From Aspidiotus rigidus (lineage: Eukaryota > Arthropoda > Insecta > Hemiptera > Diaspididae), in NCBI GenBank assembly GCA_035079385.1, contig JAVHKY010000028.1:8990001-9054000 (forward strand): a stretch of DNA of 64,000 nt, given 5' to 3'. The translations under genes and the position numbers were made by a program. Within the stretch, counting starts at the first letter, position 1. The number at the start of each line of letters is the position of its first letter. Under the pieces are notes generated by a model. It saw only the letters and a program-made list of their open reading frames with translations, was not told the origin of the DNA and searched no databases. Below are positions 34,859-47,011 of the stretch, piece by piece.

Positions 34859-37800
34859 TCTAATATACTAAAAAGCTAAATGACCCTTTGCCTCTCATTC
34901 CTGATTTGCCCGATACAATTTAGCTAAAAAATAGCTAACGCGTGTATTCTATTACTATATATATGAATTGCCTAGCAAATTATAAGAAAAAATATTCGTG
35001 AAATTCTAATGACGTCACAGCGACTGAAGGTTAACAGGCAAAATAGAAAATAGAAAATTAATAATTATTGGTTATTTAAGTGCAACGATTCATTATCACA
35101 AACGTGCTTATCACAAACGTGCGTGTAAAAGTTCTCCATTTTATAATACTAAAAACTGTGCCCTTTTCCTCACCGCGATTCATACCTAATTTACCCGATA
35201 CAATTTAGCTAAAAAATAGCTAAACCCGAATATTATACGTGCATTCTATTACTGTATATAGATATACGAGTAAAATGAATTACCTAGCAAATTTGAAGGA
35301 AGAAAAAAAAAAAAAAACAATTCAATTCTACATCGAGCATCGAATTTATCTATCTGCGTAAAATGAATTGCCTAGCAAAATAAAACGTAACAACGATTCA
35401 ACCTTACATCGATTACCTCGCCTCTTTAAACAACCTCACCTCAGGTTAGATGTCCAAAGTCTCGATAAAAGGTGGCTAACTTTCTTGGACGTGAGATAAG
35501 AAAAATGAATTCGACAAAAAGTTTTAATGATGTCACAATGTCCATATAATTATAATGATAATATAAGTATCTAATGAAGGAGAGCCAACAGGTAAAATAG
35601 AAAATAGTAGTCATAAAAATATGAGAATCCCTTATCAGTGTCAACTTTTTGAATAAAAATCACTTCAATTGTAAGAAGTAGAAGAAGAAAAGCGATTAAA
35701 ATATTTGTAAAATGGTATTATGGTTGTATTCTGAAAATAAGAATAACTGGAGTGGAGTGAGAAACAAACGAAAAGAACGAGAGGATAGGGAAGATGATTG
35801 GAAGAAGAGGTAGCAATTGAGTCAGATGGTGGTACTCAAATTTTAAGGCAGGAGAAAGAAAATGGATATGTATAAGTTGGAGTAATTAAGTACCATAGGT
35901 AGTTGCGGGAGTTGGAAACCGTGTTGGGAATGATTACATGGGACAGAGGATGAGACTGAGATTATATTGTGGGAAGTACGTTGATTTTGGAGAATAGGAC
36001 AGGAAAAAAGATGATAGATTGTCAGATTATCTGCATAATAAGATTTACATGAAGGTAGAGCATGGAAACCCAGGAGGAGATGAGAATGTTTAAGTTGAGA
36101 GTGACCAATTCTATATCGAGCAAAAATAACCTCTTTATGGTGGGAATTTCTGTTCGCTGAAGACTGAGGATAGGTTAACTTTTAATGATTCCAAGTTTGT
36201 TGCAGGGTTGTTTTTTTATGTGAGTGATACAAGAATTAAGCTAGGATTAAGAAATAATGAAAGTTTTTATGGTCGTAAGTACGTAGTTACAAGGTGAGGT
36301 CCTTAATTTTGGGTGAAAGGGTGCAGTTTTTAGGCGCGCAATCAGTTTGATCATATTGAGGGCAACCGATGTGAACTGAGAATCAAATAAAAGATACGTT
36401 TTGTACAGATGAGCGTAGAAAAGTGTGAGTTTAAACCTAATCAGAATTCCAACTATAGACACATCATGTGAGAAATTGAGCGGGGTGTATTCAGGAAAAG
36501 TAGGGGGTACGATTCTAAGAAAAGGGCACAACGAAAGTTGAAAAAGAATATTATCATAAATAATATCAACAAGTATGAAGAGTTTCGGAAAACCCTGAAG
36601 AATGGAATAAAGTAGCGCATAAAACATACCTCAGTTCCCTAGAAGAAGGCTTCAGACGAAATCCATCACATACCTAATTTACCCGATACAATTAAGCTAA
36701 AAAATAGCTAAAGCCTAATATTATAACGGTAACGACCTTCTCTTTGCATTTTGTACCTCATTTTATCCGATACAATTTAGCACTTCGCAAATTGAAGGAT
36801 AATTAATTTGGCAAAAAGTTCTAATGACGTCCAAATGTCCACATAATGATGGAAAGTATCTAATGAAGGAGAGCTAATAGGCAAAATAGAAAATAGTAGT
36901 CACCAAAATATGATGATCCCTTATCAATATCAACTTTTTGAATCAAAAATCACTTCCATTGTAAGAAGTAGAAGAAGAAAAGCAACTGAAATATTTGGAA
37001 AATGGAACTGACTAACACAGGTAGTTGCGAGAGCTGGAAACTGTGTTGGAAATGATTACACAGGTCAGAGGATAATTGAGAAAATACTTTGTAGGAAGTA
37101 TGTTGATTTTGAAGAGTAGAACAGGAAAAAAGGTGATAGATTCTCAGATTATCTGTATAATAAGATAGTAAGGATTGTAATGAAGCTTCCAATCAGATTT
37201 CTAGGATTCAACCAAAAGAAGTTCAATTGAAGGCTGTAATAGAAAACAATCACATGTTTAATAAAGTTGAATAAGGAATTCCCACATCCTCTTCTATGGG
37301 ACGGATTGGTTTTGATATTGAGAATTGAATTCAAAATTGGAGGGGTTCCAAAAAGAGGAATTGGATTTGATAAAATTTTGAAAATTAAGCTAACTATAGC
37401 AAAAGGGACTCGGAAAAATTGAGACATTTGAGCTCTATTATGATAGATAAGGGATAGGAAAAATTTTCAATATCAAAGGAGTCAGATTTGAAAAGATTTT
37501 TAATATTGGGAATTGAGCTACATATGACAGTAGAGGAACTTGTAAAAAATTGAACCATCAGAGGTGTTGAAATTGAAAACGCATTTTGTACATCGACCTT
37601 TGCAATTATGACAAGTGGACAACTTTAAAAACTGTCGACTTCCAAGCTACAAATATATTTTTTAAGAGAGGAACATGGAAGAATTTCAACTTCCAAGATA
37701 TATATGACAGGAAAAGGACTTGGAAAAATATCAACCATTGTTCTAGGTAAATGATGGCGAGACACCAAAATTTTCAAAAATCCCTCCCCCTATGGAATAG

Positions 37801-38430
37801 GTTTCCTATTGAACCTCAATTTAGGTTAGGTAGTTGACATCATAAAAAACTGGAAATGCTCTTAACATCATCAGGATTTAACAGAAGAATCCCTAGAGAA
37901 TAGTGAATTACAAAAATCAGGACTCGATGTCAAGAATAACTGTTAGTTGGAGGTGGGTGGACTCGAAGGAATAAATTGAAGGCCTTGAGAAATTTTTTTT
38001 CTAATTAAGGTAAATGAAGGAAGGGATTTTCAAAGTCTCAACTAAATCAACTCGAAAATAGGAGGTGTTACATTATGGAAGAGTGTGATACTGAGGCAGA
38101 GAACAATTTGGAAGAGTCAGGAAACGATAAAGAAAGAAAGAAAAAAAAAAAAGGTTGTATGGAAGAACAAGTAAAGAATGAAAGAGTGCAAAATTGAATG
38201 AAATTAAGAAAGAAGAAAAGCTTGAAAAGAAAACTAAGCAGATTGAATTGAACTATGGGCCAAAAAAAAGTTGTCTGGAGAATTTCTACTTTTTTTTTTT
38301 TTCAATATCCAAAGTAGAAATATCTAGATAATTTACCGAGATTTTTAAAAATTATTCCTGTTTATATAGCGCTCTCGAATAAGATAAAAATGAAAAAACA
38401 AAAAACTAAGAGGCGCGCCGGACTTGCTAG
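34859..38430 (+). mobile_element. Non-autonomous Helitron 2, head-to-tail with Helitron 1
   Basis: It starts with the same TCTAATATACTAAAAAGC, preceded by A, five bases after the end of copy 1, and ends in the same GGCGCGCCGGACTTGCTAG before T. The copies are collinear and highly similar over 32058-34392 versus 35738-38075. They differ by a roughly 300-bp segment present only in copy 1 (34394-34690), a roughly 190-bp segment present only in copy 2 (38167-38355), and replaced sequence in the 5' part. Nearly equal total length is therefore a coincidence of separate indels. The non-LTR fragments recur at about 35880-36060 and 37010-37160. Confidence 0.7.
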
Positions 38431-38999
38431 TTACCATTAAGGAAGTATCAAGAAGAAACTTTTTTGAAGACTGTCCAAAAATTTGAAAAACGCTATGAAA
38501 AAAAAATCATAGGTGACACTGAATAATATGTAATATGTGCAGTATTAATCAAACGATATACATTATCTTATCATCAATATTCACTCTTGACGAAGACTGT
38601 ACGAGAAATAAAATTTGCTGGGAAAAAATAAAACCTCAAGAGACAGAGAATGTATATCTTAATGAGAAACTTCCTGAAATTTAGAAATTGCCATGCAAAC
38701 ATAAAATCTCCAGTAACAGAGAATGTATGTATTACTTGAGTGACGTCATAACACATTTTTCCGGTGAGAACTTTTTTTTTTTTTTTTTTTTCCGCAATTG
38801 CATAAGGTCTCTTGCCTTGCCAGAGGCAAGAGCCCCAAAAAGGAAAAAGAACTAATAACAGACAATAACCACAGTACTCAAGTATCTCGACTTTTGATTC
38901 CCAGGCAAGCTCATGATGGTCGTTTTTGATTTTCCCGGCTCAAAAAACCATAGAAACGATACCCTACACTCTAGCATTATATTGCCAATAAATTTGGCC
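38431..38999. other. Stretch with no recognised gene
   Basis: Contains a run of T at about 38770-38790 followed by AGGTCTCTTGCCTTGCC and its near-inverse GGCAAGAG. No coding signal. Confidence 0.45.
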
Positions 39000-39560
39000 T
39001 TAATTTGACCCAAATTTGGGTCCTCATCTTGGCTGTATGTGATCCCAATATCTCAAGTAGAGTTTGAAGATCCAATTCTGTACACCAGACACCCCCCCCC
39101 TCCCCCTCCAAAAGAAAAAAATTACAATTTTCTGTTTCACCTTGAAACAGAAATGAAATGAGTTTGGCCACCATCGTGGATTTGGGCCATAAGGAGGCAA
39201 AATTCGACTTGGCAGCCATGAAATTCGGATTCAGCGAGTGTTTTACCCCTATAACCGATGGTTGCCAAAATGTTTCAAGAATAGAGATGCATTTCAAGAA
39301 AAAGTCCACCTGTCCATTCGGCCTGCATGGCACGCAGAATTGCATGTTTATCGATTGCTTTGACACACCGACGATATCCCTCCCAGTTCCCACTGAACCA
39401 AGCCGAACCAATTCGGACTGGCTCATAAGGATGCTCAATACGCGTAATGGGCAGAAAAATATTGCCGATTACGCATAATGGGCAGCAACTTTGCACAATA
39501 CGCGTAATGAGCAGCACGTCTGCTTATTACGCGTAATGAGCAATTACGTGAAATGAGCGT
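39000..39560 (-). repeat. Dispersed repeat with ATTACGCGTAAT palindromes, copy B (inverted relative to 29.2-30.5 kb)
   Basis: In minus sense it carries the palindrome cluster (39430-39555, words ATTACGCGTAATG, CAATACGCGTAATG and ATTACGCATAATG) and then the blocks shared with 30244-30545. The order is the same as at 29.2-30.5 kb, but there the two parts are separated by an additional 0.8 kb containing the SINE pair and a MITE. Copy B therefore approximates the uninterrupted repeat. Confidence 0.7.
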
Positions 39561-40272
39561 AACACATGTAATGCTTCTTTGTCTACAACTACTGTTGTCT
39601 GCATCGAATTTGGTTGTGAGTGACAAAATTTACATTACAATTGGAAGCGTTGCCCAAAGAAAGGCCAAACGCAACTTAAAACCTTTCATATCTCAAATAC
39701 TTGTTAAAGTCACAATCGGCGAGACGGCCGGCGGCTTCATTTTCTACAAAAATAAACAACGAAAAAACAATGCAGATTCAGTCCAGATATTTTGGTGTAA
39801 CACGCATCATCTTCAGGGTTGGCGTTGGACCAATCGCGATTTTTATCGAGAAAATGTTCAACTTGACACATCAAGTAGGAGCTTTGCAAAGAAACAAAGA
39901 CGCCGAACTAAAGAAAATAACGAGTGTAATGGAATCCAGAAGAACTAACAATAAAGAATATGGAACTGGCCGAGATAATGCACAAGGCAGTGGAAAAAGA
40001 AAGAGATTGTCAGCGGTGGCCGTAGCTATCTGAATGCGTCAATTATAATACCAAACAGCCTGTGGTAACCCGACCTGTGGACAATGATGTCAAACAGTCG
40101 TGGTAAACTAACCTGTCGTTGATAATGCACACATTGCGTTCGCTATTTGTACCGTCGATTATTATATTTCTTATTATCCAATTTGTTATGTCGTCTATGG
40201 AGACCGAGGATGATACCGACCTCACATCTGATCGGGTTAGTGTTCGGACTATTCGATTTATTCTTCACAAGC

Positions 40273-40522
40273 AACGGTGTCCACTGGAAAACAATTCTGA
40301 AAATACTTGTCTTTAACTTGACCTTTTTCCAAAAAAAAAAAAAAAAATCAAGAGTTCAAATTGGTTAAAAATACAGTTTTTTTTTTTGATTTTTTCAACA
40401 TTTTTTGTAATTTTCATCATTTTTACTTGAATGTTAATGAAAATACTTGACCTGCTCGACATTTTATCAAATACTTGACTCATACTTGATTCACTTGGCT
40501 TACTTGACCAGTGGACACCCTG
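40273..40522. mobile_element. 250-bp MITE with (CAG)GGTGTCCAC ends and 5-bp duplication
   Basis: The right end GTGGACACCCTG is identical to the copy at 30023-30238; the left end AACGGTGTCCAC has two changes. It is flanked by the direct repeat CAAGC (40268-40272 and 40523-40527). The interior is T/A-rich with ACTTGA words and is non-coding. Confidence 0.75.
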
Positions 40523-40527
40523 CAAGC

Positions 40528-43500
40528 TCAGACCTCCCAATTTTCCTCATTCCTTCTCTGGATGACTTGGTAGTGATCAAATCAAAGCTTCGTCCGTACT
40601 AATTTGAAGATGATAATGATTAAAATATTTTCATGTAAATGGACTGAATCTGCATTGTTTTTCCGTTGTTTCTTTTTGGGGAAATGGAGCCGTCTCTGAT
40701 AGTGATTGATTAAAATTATTTGGCGTTCTTTCCTCAAAGATGAGAGTAATACCTCATTCAAATCTGCAGGAGTGTATATTGAAGGTGGGAGCTACAAAGG
40801 TACATACACAGCAACGTTCAGTAAGAACTGTACAACTCAAATTCACTGCAGGTCCTCAGAAATTCGCATCTTTATTGCATGAACAGAAAGCTTGACATTA
40901 TAAAATCGAGAAAAAAGAAGCTAATTTGGGCTGCCTCTTACAAACTATGCCCGTCAATTAAGTTTTTTTTTTTTTTTTTTTTTTTGGGGGGGGGGGGGGG
41001 TATCTATTCAATGGTCATTGCCACAACATAATCAAAAATCCAACATGTATTGGTTTCTTCAAAATAGAGGGCAGAAAAGGTGCAACAGGTGTGATACAAT
41101 TTTTCTACTACGCTATAAATCAGTTCATAACACTACAGTTAGCAAATAATATTCACAGTACAGACTTGTGATCAGGGCAAAACAAGTATATGCTTACGGT
41201 TTAGTCTTGTCATACATCGGTCATATGAGTACATTCAACGTATTGAAAGTGTTTTGTTGATGAGACAGTAGTTTTGCAATAGACAGTATAAGAATGAAGC
41301 GAGTGGAGACAATAAGTACATAATATGTCAACATCATTTGCTATGCCCGTAGAAAACTAAAACCATTTCAGAATGATTCACGGTATTCGATTGCTTTGTA
41401 ATTGGACTGAGTTTTCGTCCTCGATGTACAACAACAAGTATGCAAGCGAAAATAGAAAAATTTAGTAATCCAGATACATGATCACATTTCGTACCTATAC
41501 CCTGAATTTCTCGCTGAAAAATTGAAAAAACTCCAGTACCCCAAATCGATGAAAAGACTTCACAAATAAGAAAAATGATCACACCTCGGAGAGAAAGAAG
41601 CTTCACGATTGGCCACACATTTTATCTCCAAGGGACGCCCAGTTCGAAAAATGAAGTATTGCCATGTTCCTCCGCATGAAGGAGGGAAACGAAAGCAGAA
41701 CAAAAGGAGTAAAATCATGCAATCAATTTACATTCACTACTGCGTAAAATCAATCGCGAGTATCATACATCGTCTTTTCTCACATACCTCATCTATCTTC
41801 GGATTCCACGCAAAATTGCACAATTCTAGAAACATGTTTGCAAGTCATATTTTATCCGTCGGACAAATAAATTTATATAACGAGAACGTCAACGAATAAG
41901 ATGACAAGACAGCGAAACGTGACGTCATTACCAAAGTCGAAAAATATTTCTGATAATATCCTTCGCGCAAATAAAATATTAGCTCGTAACCTCGTCGAGC
42001 ACACACGATGACAAAATTAGTAAATTACGTCATTTACGCGAAAAAACATACTCTCAATTAAACCCGAGAGTATACTAGAAGTCTGCGAGGAGGGTGAGAT
42101 GAGAAACGATTCGGGGGATAATGTCTTGGCACATTGCGTCATTTCAAATACCAGCATATAATTCTCGTACGTATAAGTATACCGACGAGAACATTTTCAA
42201 AATGAATTTTTCCAGCCAGACAAAACAAGGTCTTTCGCAGAAAACGCACTCGGCATCTAATTCCGACTCAACAATACACGCACGCACACCGTCAACGTAA
42301 TTTAAATTGTTATGAAGTACACAAATAATAATATAAGCCTATGAAAAAGCGGCAACGAACGCAATCGTATAACTCCACTCATCCTTTCACTTCCCCCTAT
42401 TTGGCATGCACGAGAGAGACTATATTATCGAAAGGAAACCACCACCGACACCATTCTTCGCAATTTCCAAGTCGATATTAATTCGATTTCATAGGCTTTC
42501 ATTCGTATTACATAATATCGTCACTAATGGAAGTAAGAGCTTTTAAATTTGTTTCCGAGTAAACTTACGCCATTCAACTCTTCCCATCATCACGCAGTTT
42601 CATAGTTACCCTTATACAAAACCTTACAAAGCCATACTTCGAGCCTCGACTTCACATACAGGAGCCTTTACATCAGAAAATTGTACGAGAATGAGGCTAC
42701 CTACTTACATTAATATCTTCTGTCAAAGGATAATGGCGTAATTACGTCTTACCTTCGAAAAGTTTAGCGGAATAAAACGATCATCTCAGAAATAAATGGA
42801 TATACGCGGTTGAAAATCGGTTCACTTCTATTCTCTTTCATCTATATTAATTATGAAATACGCCTACTATATAAGTGGGATCCGCTAATACCAGAGCACG
42901 CATTTTAACGTCATCATTAAACTTTTCCAATTCGTGGACGTCGCGTCGAAATCCTTACCGGCGGAGAACGGCAAGAATAAACGTATAGAGCTCTGGATAT
43001 TACTCGCGAGAATGCGTCGTCCTTTCATTAATGTTGAAACAGAAGTTTAAGCGTGCCCTGAGAAAATTAGTGCTGCAGTGGGACAATGAAAAAAAAAACG
43101 GTCTTTTAGTTATCTTTACTAAGCGCTAGAGATCTTGAGATGGCTCCACATAATCCTCGTCACGCTTCTCTCCTTCTCTCATCGTGGATCAAGAGGTCGA
43201 AATTTTTGCGAAACTTTGGTTCTTGCTTACTGATACGGCACATATAAAGTATGAAGAAGATAGTTCAACTCGAGTAGGTCCGATATGAATACGCAAACTA
43301 TGTACGAAGAAATGGAAGGTACGAAAATGGCATTGCAAGAAAGCCATACTCTAGGATATCCTTATTTGGTCCTCCTATCTCCCTCAATCGCTCTCTGAAA
43401 CGGAATTTTCAGCTCTCCAACACGCTGCTTACCATAGACAGTCAGGAACTCACGCAGATCTTCAGAGAACGAAGTTGCAAAAGCTAGAACTATCAGCTCA

Positions 43501-43830
43501 AAAATCACGAAGTTTGGGAACAAGCGATCAATCTCCTCACCACTCTCACGATCGATCCGCTCTTCTGCCCCCTCCAAGTTGTCAATTTTGCAGACATTAA
43601 ATTCTCCGCATCACAACTAACATTTCTTCGGAAGGGAAATAAATTTTCTGCTCTTCCAGTCGACAAGAGACTAAAATCCACGATCGTTGCTGACTTCGTT
43701 GTCAGTATAAAATCCGATCTTCGTTCAATCTCTCATATCAGACATGATTACCCAACACGACCAAACAATTTCAAATGATAGAGAAATATACTCAAAGAGA
43801 GTAACGAACAAATACAAGAACCGCACAATA
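40528..43830. other. Long stretch without recognised genes
   Basis: Only short frames without domains are present. A homopolymer junction of about 25 T and 14 G lies at 40963-41000. The minus-strand frame at 43362-43577 (71 residues, acidic) is unrecognised. No terminal repeats were found. Confidence 0.45.
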
Positions 43831-43839
43831 TTATAAACA

Positions 43840-45354
43840 GACCGAGCGCTTTCGACTAAACAGTCATTCTCACGGTATAGAAAGCGACTGAACCCAACAC
43901 CAACGAGAACAAGAAACTACGAACGAGGAGGTCATGACTGAACCAGCGAGTCATCGAAATGTGAATCATTCTCATAGACTAATTCAATCAATCCCTCATC
44001 AGGAACGTACCTGTTCACCACGGTAATGTCTTTAATATTTCGGTGACGATGAATTTCAATTTCTTCCAAAGCCAAGCGCCTAAAATAAGATTTCTCCCTG
44101 TGGAGGAGAACTTCGGATCCCTCTTTGAGGCTATGACCGCATTCAATTAAGTGGTCAGCAAACGCCGACTCCCCTACTTTTCTTTTTTCCCATGCTTTTC
44201 TATGTTCATCAACTCTAATTTTGAATTTACGGCTAGTCATCCCTATGTACACACTCGGGCAATCACCACAGGCCACCCTATAAACACCCTCCCTCTCAGC
44301 CATCGGAATCGGATCCTTTAACTTGACCAAGAGGCTCTTCACCGTATTGGTACTATAAAACGCCGGTCGGAAACCAAAGGGACGGAGGACACGGCTCACC
44401 TCCGAAGAAAACTTCCCCAAAAACGGCATCCTAATCCAACGTTTACGCCTATCAAGATGCAACTGGCGGGGGAGGGAGGTAGTTGAGTCGAGACTTTTTC
44501 TTGTAAGTCTCCTACGGACCATGAGGTCAATGTCCACTTTCACCTGATTCACTCTAGCCAAGTGCTTTATCGTCACGAGTTCCTTATTAAACGCTACCTC
44601 ACTCAAAGGGATCTGAGTGAGGCGATGTATTAAACTGTTAAATGTGGCAACTTTATGGGCAAAAGGTACGAAAGACGACCCGTGGATAGTAATATCGGTC
44701 GAAGTACTTTTTCGGTAAATACCGAAATCATGGACACCGTCAATGACGGATATGGTTATGTCCAAAAAATTTATTGATGAGCCGCCAACTTCAAGAGTGA
44801 ACTTGATGGACGGATATAAACTATTTAAATATGCTAGAAACTCACTAAGGAGCTCCGCGGGACCGGTCCACGCACACAATATGTCATCTACGTACCTATG
44901 CCAATAGAAAACGTGATTCAAAAACACCTGGCCCGAGGAAAACAGGTCGACCTCAAATTTAGACATAAAGACCTCCGAAATAAGAGAGCCTAAAGGGGAA
45001 CCAATAGGGATCCCTACCTCCTCAGGGAACTCGAAATATTTATCATCGAACTTACAAAAATTAGGTGACCAACAGGCGTTTAAAAGGTCAAAGAATTCAC
45101 CAAATTCATTATGAGGAGTGCCACAGTCTACGAGCAGTTTGCCTATTTGTTGCATAGTGGTAGCCTTGGGAATGTTAGGAAAAAGCCCAACAACATCAAA
45201 CGAGCACAGAATGGAACCCGGAGGAAGGATTGTGTCCTTCAATTTTTCAGCCAGGGCGCTCGAATTCTTTACTGAATAGGGAGACTCAACCTCCACACGA
45301 GCTTTGAACCAACCATCGAGGAACTTAGCGAGGGAGTATGTAGGGGAGGAACTT
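43840..45354 (-). pseudogene. Penelope-like element 2, 3' part: RT core and intact GIY-YIG endonuclease
   Basis: One uninterrupted 454-residue frame (43932-45296) covers the RT from CSFDVVGLFPNI through GIPIGSPLGSLIS, the catalytic YVDDILCAW and INFLDITI, then the thumb region and the GIY-YIG domain (GVYRVACGDCPSVYIGMTSR, IRVDEHRKAWEKRKVGESAF). It is the best preserved copy and shows where element 1 is frameshifted. The RT lacks its own N-terminal part, which lies next to it in opposite orientation. The terminal hairpin at 43847-43886 is beyond the stop codon. Confidence 0.9.
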
Positions 45355-46018
45355 CCCTCCCAAGTTCTAAGATGAGGGATGACGAATTAGATCTAGGTGA
45401 CGATGGAATTATCCAACAGTTTCAGCCCCGTGTCATAAATCATAGTAACACGGAGTTCAACCGTGATGAGATGACACTCCTAGAGAAGGGATTGAAGTTC
45501 GGGCTCCCCCCTCTCAAAAATCAGGAGACGTTGGCAAATGTTGTAGCTAATTTGGCTATAAAAATCGGCCCTGGTGTAAATACCCAGAAAAAATGTGCGG
45601 AAATTGTTCGTAACACCCCCCTCCCTCGCATAAGTGAGGCAGGGAGTGAATTGATAGTGGGTCTGAGGAGGAAGATTAAGGAGGAAAAGTTAGTTATTAC
45701 CAAAGCTGACAAAGGGAATGCCGTCGTAGTGATGAATAAGGCTTCCTACGTCTCTAAGGTTTACGAGGTACTTGGCCAATGTGGGGCCAAGGAGGCCCCC
45801 CTCTTCGATTTTCCAAAATTCGTTAAAGAGGCTAGAAAACTTATTAATGGTAGTGAGGTAATCATTAAGAGCCCATCTCTAAAGAAAGCTATCTTGGAGC
45901 CGAATCCCGCTCCTCCCCTCCTTTACGGGTTGCCGAAGGTACACAAAGAAAATGTGCCGATGCGGCCGGTTGTTTCCTTCGTTTCCTCCCCTACATACTC
46001 CCTCGCTAAGTTCCTCCC
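45355..46018 (+). pseudogene. Penelope-like element 2, inverted 5' part: N-terminal region and RT fingers
   Basis: The frame from 45372 reads MRDDELDLGDDG, GLPPLKNQETLANVVANLAI, ADKGNAVVVMNKASYVSK, YGLPKVHKENVPMRPVVSFV and SSPTYSLAKFL. It then leaves homology at about 46017. It is the missing N-terminal part of the minus-strand frame next to it. About 34 bases around SPTYSLAKFL occur both here and, inverted, at the start of the minus part (about 45320-45353). Confidence 0.9.
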
Positions 46019-46926
46019 TGGTAATCATGAACAGATCGCATTGCGACCAAAATGGAGGGACTTCTGCTTTCAGCCAATGCCACTCGCATCGACTCTCCTG
46101 TGACCAAATATAATTCGAAAAGTTGTAAGGCGATAGAGGATCTTCTTATGTAATCAAAAGAAAACGCGTCCAGCTGATGAACTTCTCCTTGCCCAAGATC
46201 TGTGAGCAAGTGAAAGTTCACCAGGAGGACTATCCTATGCGTCCAGTCGTCGCCGAAGAAAACGTTTGTTGACGGAAGCCCGTGTCACAGAATAACAAAT
46301 GCCCTATCAACACAATGGATTGAATTATTGTGACGTCAGAAAACTCACATAGCTTACCCTACAACTACGCTACAGGCTCTCACATCGACCCCATCTTACC
46401 GCTGTGGTTCGTAAACAAAGAACATTGGAAAATTTTCAAAAACCAGTCAACTTCAAGAAGATAAATCTCATAAACTAACCAATATTTGATTTTTCAGATT
46501 CTTTATATCTCGGACAAGAGGAATCAGTAGTCGGTTATCAAAAACAATCGTATTAATTATGAAATAAAGCCATTATTCGAATGCGAGGGAACGTCGTCTT
46601 CAATTGACTACATTCTTCTATTGAAACAGAAATAAGGTATGAGATACCAAGTTTCAGATTCTTAGATATTTTCCGCAAATTTTGAGCTATTATACGTCGA
46701 AATTGCTTCTATATAGGCGGAGTAATACCCTTATCAATTTCGCTGTATCCGTATGTAGCTGAACCAAATCGTGACTCAGACTTGATCAAGCATTAGGTAA
46801 ATATTTTTTCGGAAATTCGATGGGGAAGTAAGAAAGTGTATGTTTTCTTTTCCAATTAATCGAATTGAATTCGTTCCAGTTCAATGTAGAAGGTTTATTC
46901 AACCCATCAGTTTATGAGGGTGCACA
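46019..46926. other. Stretch with no recognised feature
   Basis: No convincing coding signal or repeat between the inverted Penelope part and the non-LTR fragment. Confidence 0.45.
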
Positions 46927-47011
46927 TTGATCATCATGCTGCCTCTGAATCGTTCGTGTCCTCTTCTGGAGCCTCTCAGGGCTCTGTCCTCGGGCCTCTG
47001 CTGTTCAATAA

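Noticed and set aside
31271..38430. CRISPR-like or satellite array from repeated GATACAATTTAGCTA words
   Set aside because: Words are irregularly spaced, belong to two Helitron copies, and the context is clearly eukaryotic.
39553..40033. Two overlapping plus-strand frames (131 and 110 codons)
   Set aside because: Different frames over the same bases, no recognisable domain, next to a dispersed repeat.
43932..43990. CTGATGAG word in Penelope copy 2, tested as hammerhead core
   Set aside because: It is part of the coding sequence (VPDEGLIEL) and the other copies have CTGAGGAG; no GAAA partner in the right place.
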